Origin: an uncultured Alphaproteobacteria bacterium
GTDB taxonomy: Bacteria > Pseudomonadota > Alphaproteobacteria > Puniceispirillales > Puniceispirillaceae
NCBI GenBank assembly: GCA_913064995.1
Contig: CAJYBL010000065.1
Span: 1 to 7,795 of the forward strand
Length of the DNA stretch: 7,795 nucleotides
Reading direction: 5' to 3'
The notes beneath the pieces are model-generated. The model made no database searches. It was not told the DNA's origin and was given only the letters and a program-made list of their open reading frames with translations. Below are positions 1-5,838 of the stretch, one piece after another. The position numbers were made by a program, and so were the translations under genes. The stretch's first letter is position 1. Each line of letters opens with the position of its first letter.

Positions 1-1
1 T

Positions 2-1210
2 GTAACGACCGATATTTACCCATCAGATTACGGGTGGACCGCCGACTGGTCAAAAATTGAAGAGGAATATTCGCCGTCTCGCATGAGCCTTCACAGTGTA
101 GTTGAAGCAGGGTTATGTGATCGCAGTTTGCAAATCGATTATGACGAGCATGTTTTCAACACCGCGAGACAGGAACTTTTTGATCTGGCACGATCTGCCG
201 ACGAACGGCCCTTTTTGCTGCATGTATCCTTCACCCATCCGCATAACCCCTTTGTGACAACTAAGGAATTCTGGGATCTTTATGATCAAGATCAAATTAG
301 CATGCCTGAAGTGGGTTATATCCCTTATCAGGATCGCGACCCATGGGCACAGCGCTATTACATGATCATCCGGCAGGATGAATTTGACATTACCGACGAG
401 CAGCTTCGAAACGCTCGCCATGCGTATTTTGCCATGACCAGCTATTTTGATACGCTCGTTGGTGACCTAGTTGCTGTGCTGGAGAAAACCGGCACCCTAG
501 ACAATACCTATGTTTTTGTTATTTCAGACCATGGCGACATGATTGGCGAACGTGGCATGTGGTTTAAATTTAATCCATTTGAAGGATCAGTTCGTGTGCC
601 ACTGATTGGCATGGGCCCACGAATTCCCACCGGTCAAAGGGAGCCAGCCCTGACTACCTTGGTTGACCTTTTACCAACATTCGTTGATATCGCTAGTGAC
701 GGCAAATTTGACAGCTATGCCAGCGCCATAGACGGGCGTAGCTTGCTTGATCTACCCGCCGCAGACTCGGATGAGAATATCGTCTTTTTTGAATATTGTG
801 GCGAGGGGGTTCATGCACCGGCGCTGATGTGCCGCGACAAGAATATCAAATACATCAGTTGTGGAGATGATCCGGAAATGATGTTTAACCTTGAGATTGA
901 TCCAAACGAACAAAATAATCTTGCCGGTAATCCGCGATATGCCAAAACCTTGGCAACAATGCGCGCCCATGTTGCTAATCGCTGGGATGAACCCGATCTT
1001 GCCGAGCGTGTTGAGACGTCGCAAAAAAACCGACTATTTGTTCAAGAAGCAATGAAGCAGGGTGTTTTCCCATCGTGGGATTACACGCCGCCTTTTGACG
1101 CATCACGAGCTTATGTGCGCGGCGCTATTGACCCCAATACGACCGCAACCAAAGCTCGTAAACGGTTCCCATTTGTACCCACTACCCCGCCACAAAACCC
1201 GCGACGTTGA
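2..1210 (+). CDS. betC: Choline-sulfatase, 5'-truncated by the window edge
   Basis: Hydrolyses choline-O-sulfate to choline and sulfate in the cytoplasm; the choline can be oxidised to the osmoprotectant glycine betaine. The frame is open from base 2 with no start, so about 403 C-terminal residues are visible. BetC proteins are about 500 residues, so roughly 100 N-terminal residues, including the formylglycine CxPSR active-site motif, lie outside. The ATG at 83 is internal: the codons before it encode the BetC-like stretch TTDIYPSDYGWTADW. Visible sulfatase features are SFTHPHNPF (about 227-253), SDHGD at 524-538 (the metal-ligand Asp-His pair) followed by GERGMWFK, and FEGSVRVPLI. The tail FPSWDYTPPFDASRAYVR (about 1067-1120) matches the C-terminal extension that separates choline-sulfatases from other arylsulfatases. 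The stop is TGA at 1208-1210, with 20 bases to the convergent yaaA stop. No betA, betB, betI or choline transporter gene is visible. The family call is firm; substrate specificity is inferred from family resemblance. Confidence 0.93.
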   Translation, partial: VTTDIYPSDYGWTADWSKIEEEYSPSRMSLHSVVEAGLCDRSLQIDYDEHVFNTARQELFDLARSADERPFLLHVSFTHPHNPFVTTKEFWDLYDQDQISMPEVGYIPYQDRDPWAQRYYMIIRQDEFDITDEQLRNARHAYFAMTSYFDTLVGDLVAVLEKTGTLDNTYVFVISDHGDMIGERGMWFKFNPFEGSVRVPLIGMGPRIPTGQREPALTTLVDLLPTFVDIASDGKFDSYASAIDGRSLLDLPAADSDENIVFFEYCGEGVHAPALMCRDKNIKYISCGDDPEMMFNLEIDPNEQNNLAGNPRYAKTLATMRAHVANRWDEPDLAERVETSQKNRLFVQEAMKQGVFPSWDYTPPFDASRAYVRGAIDPNTTATKARKRFPFVPTTPPQNPRR

Positions 1211-1230
1211 GGCGGACATATCCAAGACAA

Positions 1231-1992
1231 TTAAACCGAAGCCTCGCGTTCAAAAACAAGATGGTCAGCATCTGATTGATCTGGCTGATAGCAATAGCCG
1301 CCAGCAGCAAATCCTTTTAAATCATCTTTGGTTTTCAGTCTGTTTTGAACAACAAACCGCGCCATCGCGCCACGTGCTTTTTTTGCATAAAAGCTAACAA
1401 TTTTCGCTTTGCCATTTTTATTTTCCAAAAAGATCGGTGTCACAACAGGCAAAGTAAGACTAGCTAGATCAACAGCGCTAAAGTATTCTTTCGAAGCGCA
1501 ATTTACCAATAAATTGGAACCGGTGGCAGCCGCTTGTTTATTAAGAGCCTCAGCAATTTTTGTGCCCCAATAATCATAAAGTGATTTACCCAGCTTTGTT
1601 GTTAACCGGCTGCCCATTTCCAAGCGATAAGGCTCAATGGCATCAAGTGGCCGCAACACCCCATAGAGGCCCGACAACACCCGCAAATGATTTTGCGCCC
1701 ATGCCATTTCATCTGGTTCAAGGCTTGCCGCCTCCAACCCCAAATAAGTATCACCCGCAAAGGCAAGTGCTGCCGGTTTTTTATCCTGTGATCCGAAATG
1801 GGCAAACCGGTCAGCATTTAGCTTGGCCAGATTTTCACTGATCCCCATCAGGGATTGAAGCTTATCAAGGCTGAGATTTTGCATGACATCGGCCAGTTCA
1901 TTGGCCTCATCGCCAAAGATAGGTAGCGTTGGCACAATATCTTCAGATGGTTGCATGTTCAATTTTTTGGCAGGCGAGATTACAACCAGCAT
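1231..1992 (-). CDS. yaaA: Peroxide stress protein YaaA (UPF0246/DUF328 family)
   Basis: A full-length 253-residue cytoplasmic protein (E. coli YaaA is about 258). In E. coli YaaA lowers intracellular free iron during hydrogen peroxide stress and so limits Fenton damage; DNA binding has been reported for the family. Family signatures in order are the N-terminal SPAKKLN (residues 6-12), LRVLSGLYGVLRPLDAIEPYRLEMG-type core (about 103-127), LYDYW (138-142), NCASKEY (164-170), YAKKARGAMARF (202-213) and the C-terminal GYCYQPDQSD segment. The ATG at 1992 is supported by GAAGGA eight bases upstream and by the conserved MLVVISPAKK start. It ends on TAA at 1231-1233, tail to tail with betC; no convincing terminator hairpin fits the 20-base gap. 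OxyR control is known in E. coli, but I could not identify an OxyR site here. Confidence 0.95.
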   Translation of the reverse strand: MLVVISPAKKLNMQPSEDIVPTLPIFGDEANELADVMQNLSLDKLQSLMGISENLAKLNADRFAHFGSQDKKPAALAFAGDTYLGLEAASLEPDEMAWAQNHLRVLSGLYGVLRPLDAIEPYRLEMGSRLTTKLGKSLYDYWGTKIAEALNKQAAATGSNLLVNCASKEYFSAVDLASLTLPVVTPIFLENKNGKAKIVSFYAKKARGAMARFVVQNRLKTKDDLKGFAAGGYCYQPDQSDADHLVFEREASV

Positions 1993-2000
1993 TGATACGT

Positions 2001-2006
2001 TCCTTC
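2001..2006 (-). promoter_or_regulatory. Ribosome-binding site of yaaA
   Basis: On the minus strand this reads GAAGGA, eight bases before the ATG at 1992, a near-ideal Shine-Dalgarno site that fixes the yaaA start. It also contains most of the stop codon of a short upstream ORF (2005-2073, minus), described separately. Confidence 0.75.
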
Positions 2007-2073
2007 ATCCCAAGGATAATTTGCAAAACCTTAATGGACATTCAGCATGGATGAGCTTCATGACCACCGCCAT
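2005..2073 (-). CDS. Possible 22-residue leader ORF upstream of yaaA
   Basis: Minus-strand ATG at 2073 opens 22 codons beginning MAVVMKLIHAEC and ending KLSLG, with TGA at 2005-2007 overlapping the yaaA Shine-Dalgarno GAAGGA. A stop this close to a ribosome-binding site is the geometry of translational coupling or leader-peptide control. I see no good Shine-Dalgarno for this ORF and do not recognise the peptide, and an ORF of this length occurs easily by chance. It is listed only because of its position. Confidence 0.15.
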   Translation of the reverse strand: MAVVMKLIHAECPLRFCKLSLG

Positions 2074-2191
2074 GATAGGAAATTAGTGCCGGAAATTCCA
2101 GAACGATCTTTGATACAACTTTCCACGCCACTAACCCAAATAAAACACCGCATCACCTTTCATCACATTAGGCACGGATTTTGGCGAAGCT

Positions 2192-4045
2192 TCAGCTAAG
2201 GCTTTTCAATTTCTGTTCAACCTCTTGAAATGCTTGCTGACGGTTCCACATTTTCTGATAGACACCATTTTGTGCCAGCAAACTCTGATGCGTACCACGC
2301 TCAGCAATCTGCCCTTTATCCAGAACAATGATTTCATCAGCCTTTACGATTGTTGACAGGCGATGCGCAATGATAACAGCGGTTCGATCTTTTAGAACAA
2401 GGTCCAATGCCTGATTGATATCCTGTTCAGTTTTTGTATCAAGCGATGATGTGGCTTCGTCCAAAATCAAAATAGGCGGGGCTTTTAAAATGGCTCTTGC
2501 AATTGCAACCCGCTGTTTTTCACCGCCAGACAGCTTCAGTCCGCGTTCACCCACTTCGGTTTCAAGCCCGCGTGGCAGCGACTGGATAAAGTCATCAATC
2601 TTGGCACCCACTGCCGCATTCCAGACCGCTTCCTTGCCAGCATCCAAATCCCCATAATGAATGTTATAGCCAATCGTGTCATTGAACAGAACGGTATCTT
2701 GCGGCACCACGCCAATGACCGCGCGAAGGCTTGTTGCCTTGACCGACCGGATATCCTGCCCATCGATGGAAATGCTGCCTGCCGTGACATCATAAAACCG
2801 GCATAGCAATCGCGAAATGGTCGATTTACCTGCCCCCGATTGTCCGACAATGGCAACGGTTTTTCCAGCCGGCACGTCAAAGCTGATGCCGCGCAAAATC
2901 GGCCGATCATCCGCATAATGAAAATGCACATTATCAAAATAGATCGCCCCTAACTGCACTGTTAAATCACGCGCGTTTGGCAAATCAACAATCTCGGCAG
3001 GTGTTTCCAACAAATCAAACAGAACTTCAATATCAGTTAATGATTGGCGAATTTCACGATAGACGGCACCAATAAAGTTAAGTGGCTGCGACAGCTGTAT
3101 CAAAAACAGATGAATCAGAACAAAATCACCAATCGTCTGCTCACCGCGAATAACCGCATTTGCCGACAACAGCATTGAGGCCGTCATGCCAAGCGAGAAA
3201 ATTGCGGCTTGCCCGAAATTTAGCCAACCAAGCGATGTTGATGTTTTGATGCTGGCTTTTTCATATTGAGCAATTGCATGATCAAACCGCGCCAATTCTG
3301 TTTTTTCATTGGAGAAATATTTGACCGTTTCATAGTTCAGCAGGGAGTCAACTGCACGCGTATTTGCCTCAGTGTCAGATCGGTTCATTTCACGGCGAAT
3401 AACTGTTCGCCAATTGCTGGTTTTTACCGTGAAAACACTATAGCTAACGACGGTAATCGCAATCACCAATACATAGACCGCGCCAAAATTATAAAAGAAA
3501 ATCCCCGCATAAAGGGCAAACTCAAAAATCACCGGCAAGGTCGATAAGACCGTGTAGCGAACAACGCTGTCGATGCCCTTGGTGCCGCGTTCTATCACAC
3601 GTGACAGGCCACCGGTTCGCCGCTGCAAATGAAACCGCAATGACAATTGATGCACATGGCTAAAGGCACGAAGCGCAAGCTGACGAACGGCATGCTGGCT
3701 GACACGGGCAAATAACGCATCTCGAAGCTGGTTAAAGACAATGCTTAGAATGCGCGCTGCAACAAAACCCAGAATTAGCATCAAGGGGGTTAGTAAAAAC
3801 AACGGCAAAAAGGGTAAATCAAGCTCATTGCCAGCAAGGCTGTCAGTCACATATTTGAAAAAGAACGGCACCGTGGCTGTCACTAATTTGGCAGCAATCA
3901 GCAGCAGCACAGCAACAAACACCAGACGTTTGAGGCTTGGCCGATCATGTGGCCAGATATAGGGCCATAACTTTACCACAGTCCCAATGACCGATTTTTC
4001 CGCCACCTGGCTTTGGGGTGATGTTGTTTTGGATTTGCGATTCAT
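2192..4045 (-). CDS. ABC transporter half-transporter (TMD-NBD fusion), Atm1/ABCB7 type
   Basis: A 617-residue inner-membrane half-transporter expected to work as a homodimer. The Atm1/ABCB7 family exports glutathione-linked or sulfur-containing compounds; it supports cytosolic iron-sulfur assembly in mitochondria and metal or thiol detoxification in alphaproteobacteria. The membrane domain covers about residues 35-345, with six predicted helices. Atm1-type markers are NWR (about 211-213), NRSDTEANTRAVDSLLNYET (about 221-240) and NFIGAVYREIRQSLTDIE (about 323-340), the region that lines the glutathione site in the family. The nucleotide-binding domain (about 365-600) is intact: Walker A GQSGAGKST (401-409), Q-loop Gln449, signature LSGGE (505-509), Walker B ILILDE (525-530) and H-loop His561. 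I chose the ATG at 4045; an in-frame TTG directly before it (4046-4048) is possible. Neither has a strong Shine-Dalgarno, and the upstream DNA is A/T-rich. The MFS gene lies upstream on the same strand. The exact substrate cannot be read from sequence. Confidence 0.93.
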   Translation of the reverse strand: MNRKSKTTSPQSQVAEKSVIGTVVKLWPYIWPHDRPSLKRLVFVAVLLLIAAKLVTATVPFFFKYVTDSLAGNELDLPFLPLFLLTPLMLILGFVAARILSIVFNQLRDALFARVSQHAVRQLALRAFSHVHQLSLRFHLQRRTGGLSRVIERGTKGIDSVVRYTVLSTLPVIFEFALYAGIFFYNFGAVYVLVIAITVVSYSVFTVKTSNWRTVIRREMNRSDTEANTRAVDSLLNYETVKYFSNEKTELARFDHAIAQYEKASIKTSTSLGWLNFGQAAIFSLGMTASMLLSANAVIRGEQTIGDFVLIHLFLIQLSQPLNFIGAVYREIRQSLTDIEVLFDLLETPAEIVDLPNARDLTVQLGAIYFDNVHFHYADDRPILRGISFDVPAGKTVAIVGQSGAGKSTISRLLCRFYDVTAGSISIDGQDIRSVKATSLRAVIGVVPQDTVLFNDTIGYNIHYGDLDAGKEAVWNAAVGAKIDDFIQSLPRGLETEVGERGLKLSGGEKQRVAIARAILKAPPILILDEATSSLDTKTEQDINQALDLVLKDRTAVIIAHRLSTIVKADEIIVLDKGQIAERGTHQSLLAQNGVYQKMWNRQQAFQEVEQKLKSLS

Positions 4046-4182
4046 CAAAATATTTCACATGTAAAATTCAAAAAAAGAGGCGGTATTCACCAGAGGGCAA
4101 GATCATGTCTAGAGCCTAGCACAGCAATGAATAGCGCAATAACACCAAACGCCAAACGCCAGCCAAATCAAAACAACCCATG

Positions 4183-4209
4183 CCGAATAGAATCTCTACT
4201 TTATTCCGG
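4183..4209 (-). terminator. Weak stem-loop overlapping the MFS stop codon
   Basis: On the minus strand CCGGAATA, which includes the TAA stop, is followed by TATTCGG after a 12-base loop. The stem is about seven base pairs with one bulged G. A loosely T-rich stretch (TTGTTTTGATTT) begins several bases later rather than directly after the stem. It may give partial termination between the MFS and Atm1-type genes, but it is not a classic intrinsic terminator. Confidence 0.2.
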
Positions 4210-5403
4210 TTGGCGGCGAATGATTGTCATCTGATGCCGTGCCGAATAAAGCAAAAGCAAACCAACAAAAAACGCCGGCAAGGCACAAATGAAAAAGCCA
4301 AGCTTATAGCTTTCGGTTACACCCAGCACCAATGAATAGAGTAATGGCAAGACAAGCCCACCACATTGCCCAAAGGATAACACCCCGCCAGTGACCGCGC
4401 CCCGCATCGAGGCTGGCGCAAGTCGTGCCGCTTCGGCAAGCGTCACCCCATGCCATGAAAAAACCGAAGCGCTGACCACAATGGCAACAAGCGTCACTTG
4501 CCAATCCGCCCAGATCGGGCTGAATAAAGCAACGCCGGAAACAGCAAGAAACATCAAAATTGCCAAAAAGCCGAGCATTGCCCGCGGCGAAATATAGCGG
4601 CTACTTAACCATCCCCAGAAAATCCGGCCCGGTATGGCAACAGCTGTCGCAATCGAAAATATCGTTCCAGCCACAATCAGGCTGAAACCAATTTCGGTCA
4701 GGTAAATGACAAAATAAGCGATGAAGGTTGTTTGCAACCCGACAAAGGCAAAAGAACCAAATGCAAGCCCTCGCAGTTCGGGTTTGCCCATTACAAAACC
4801 GATCGTTTCACGGAAATCTGACAGGTGGAATTGCCGTGTCACATCCTTATCACTGTCAAATTCACGCCGCATGAATTCCAGCATCAAAGGAAAAAACAAA
4901 CAGCCAATGCCAATCACTACCAATGCGTGACGCCAGCCATAAATCTCGTTCAATAGCGGGCCAATCAATCCAGCAATCAGCAATGCAACCGGCACCGCTG
5001 TTTGCTTTGCCGAAAAAACCAACGGCGCATATTTACCGGGCGCATAACGGCTTAAAAGATGGGAACTCGCCGGGGTCGAAGAAGCCGAGGCGCCAATAGC
5101 AATTGCCGACAAAACCATCAAAGCGATGATTCCCGGTGCCGCTAAAATCAACCCAACACCGGTTAGTAAAAGTGATATCTGGCTCACACGAAGCGCGCCA
5201 TAACGTACAATGATGCTTCCACAACCCGCCTGCACCAAAAGTGAAACCGCAGCGATCATACCAACATACACACCAAGCCATGACGCTTCGATGTGAAGCT
5301 CGGAAATGATCGCAGGGGCAAGCACCGAAGGCAAAACCTTGCCCAAAGTGACAAAGGTTTGCTGAACAAACATGGAGCCAAGTGCCAGAAAAAGCCATTT
5401 CAT
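4201..5403 (-). CDS. MFS transporter, 12 transmembrane segments, substrate unknown
   Basis: A 400-residue inner-membrane secondary transporter, hydrophobic throughout, with the two six-helix halves separated by a charged cytoplasmic loop at about residues 178-205 (MRREFDSDKDVTRQFHLSDF). The loop between helices 2 and 3 (GSIIVRYGALR, about 62-72) is a degenerate MFS motif A in which the usual Asp is Val. The equivalent in the second half is GWLSSRYISPR (about 264-274). SAKQTAVPVALLIAGLIGP (about 131-149), followed by GWRHA, resembles the KQTGVP-type segment of an MFS branch common in proteobacteria. The ATG at 5403 has a modest TAAGG about ten bases upstream; TAA is at 4201-4203. The nearest leftward gene is the Atm1-type exporter, about 155 bases downstream on the same strand. 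Export or import and substrate are undetermined; many such genes are labelled only MFS transporter. Confidence 0.9.
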   Translation of the reverse strand: MKWLFLALGSMFVQQTFVTLGKVLPSVLAPAIISELHIEASWLGVYVGMIAAVSLLVQAGCGSIIVRYGALRVSQISLLLTGVGLILAAPGIIALMVLSAIAIGASASSTPASSHLLSRYAPGKYAPLVFSAKQTAVPVALLIAGLIGPLLNEIYGWRHALVVIGIGCLFFPLMLEFMRREFDSDKDVTRQFHLSDFRETIGFVMGKPELRGLAFGSFAFVGLQTTFIAYFVIYLTEIGFSLIVAGTIFSIATAVAIPGRIFWGWLSSRYISPRAMLGFLAILMFLAVSGVALFSPIWADWQVTLVAIVVSASVFSWHGVTLAEAARLAPASMRGAVTGGVLSFGQCGGLVLPLLYSLVLGVTESYKLGFFICALPAFFVGLLLLYSARHQMTIIRRQPE

Positions 5404-5535
5404 TGGGATCAGACCTTATTGGCTTGAGACGATAGGGGGCGTGAAAAACATAAACTTTACCTTGACGAAATATGCCCACCTGACGATCGAAAGCCATTTC
5501 AAGACATATCAAAGGCCGTGCAGGCCACGACGATT

Positions 5536-5563
5536 ATTTTATTGATCGAGAAGAAACTATCAA
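5536..5563 (-). promoter_or_regulatory. Candidate sigma-70-type promoter for the MFS gene
   Basis: On the minus strand TTGATA (5558-5563) and TAAAAT (5536-5541) each match the bacterial consensus at five of six positions, with a 16-base spacer. Transcription would begin near 5529 and leave a 5' leader of about 125 bases before the ATG at 5403. Found by eye in A/T-rich DNA, so a chance match is possible. Confidence 0.35.
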
Positions 5564-5646
5564 GACGGCGCATTGACCAGAAGATTGTGAGCCTTTTGAA
5601 ACAAGATTGCAAATGTAACAGCACAAAAAAATCAGCAAAGTTGTTG

Positions 5647-5659
5647 CCAATGACATTGG
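5647..5659. promoter_or_regulatory. Perfect odd palindrome, candidate operator
   Basis: CCAATGACATTGG consists of two perfectly complementary six-base arms around one central base. Symmetry of this size between divergent transporter genes is typical of a dimeric repressor or activator site. It lies about 85 bases upstream of the candidate promoter of the solute-binding-protein gene and about 85 bases upstream of that of the MFS gene. No regulator gene is in the window, and I do not recognise the motif as a known operator. Confidence 0.3.
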
Positions 5660-5742
5660 AAATGGGGCGACCGGCGGAATGCACTGCTGACCAACGTTGC
5701 CTAACACTTGTTCAAGCCCCATCATTGAAGCAAAGCCAAAAC

Positions 5743-5770
5743 TTGACTCTTAGCTCCTAGTACCTATCGT
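5743..5770 (+). promoter_or_regulatory. Candidate promoter for the solute-binding-protein gene
   Basis: TTGACT (5743-5748, five of six consensus positions) is followed after 16 bases by TATCGT (5765-5770, four of six). Transcription would begin near 5777 and give a 5' leader of about 60 bases. The -35 is good and the -10 mediocre; a T/A-rich stretch near 5800-5812 is an alternative -10 region. Confidence 0.35.
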
Positions 5771-5824
5771 GAAATATGCAAAAAACCAAAAGGGCGCTTT
5801 CGCTTTAATAAATAGTGTCCAGAT

Positions 5825-5830
5825 AGGGAG
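5825..5830 (+). promoter_or_regulatory. Ribosome-binding site of the solute-binding-protein gene
   Basis: AGGGAG lies eight bases before the ATG at 5839, which also begins a canonical signal peptide. Together these fix the start. Confidence 0.7.
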
Positions 5831-5838
5831 ACCTCTAA

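Larger units (their letters stand above)
5404..5838. other. 435-base divergent intergenic region
   Basis: Separates the leftward MFS gene from the rightward solute-binding-protein gene and should hold both promoters. Reading frames of 60-80 codons on either strand lack ribosome-binding sites and recognisable protein features, so I treat it as noncoding. It contains a candidate leftward promoter (5536-5563), a perfect odd palindrome (5647-5659), an inverted repeat ATGGGGC / GCCCCAT (5662-5668 and 5716-5722) around CAACGTTG, a candidate rightward promoter (5743-5770) and a Shine-Dalgarno (5825-5830). No tRNA or known riboswitch fold was recognised. Confidence 0.7.

Noticed and set aside
1209..1245. 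GAGGC / GCCTC inverted repeat around the betC-yaaA junction as a bidirectional terminator
   Set aside because: Only five base pairs with a loop of about 27 bases and no T tract on either side.
1062..1397. 111-codon plus-strand frame spanning the betC/yaaA junction
   Set aside because: It overlaps the ends of two well-identified genes in a different frame or strand and has no family features.
2047..2199. 50-codon plus-strand frame, His-rich at its start (MDELHDHRHDRK), overlapping the 3' end of the Atm1-type gene
   Set aside because: No Shine-Dalgarno before the ATG, no recognisable family and no codon bias visible by eye.
4144..4163. Short tandem repeat of CCAAACG in the gap between the MFS and Atm1-type genes
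   Set aside because: Only about two copies of seven bases; too short to support a repeat-family or regulatory claim.
5033..5512. 159-codon minus-strand frame overlapping the MFS start, beginning with a protein-like N-terminus (MAFDRQVGIFRQGKVY)
   Set aside because: Most of it is a Cys/Trp/His-rich shadow of the MFS gene in another frame, with no recognisable domain. The MFS frame has clear membrane topology and family motifs.
5534..5725. 63-codon minus-strand frame with a hydrophobic stretch (LATTLLIFLCCYICNLV)
   Set aside because: No ribosome-binding site, no recognisable family, and an alternative overlapping frame of similar length exists. Chance is more likely than a small membrane protein.
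5518..5760. 80-codon plus-strand frame in the divergent region
   Set aside because: It starts on GTG without a Shine-Dalgarno, shows no family resemblance, and runs over the palindrome and the candidate -35 of the next gene.
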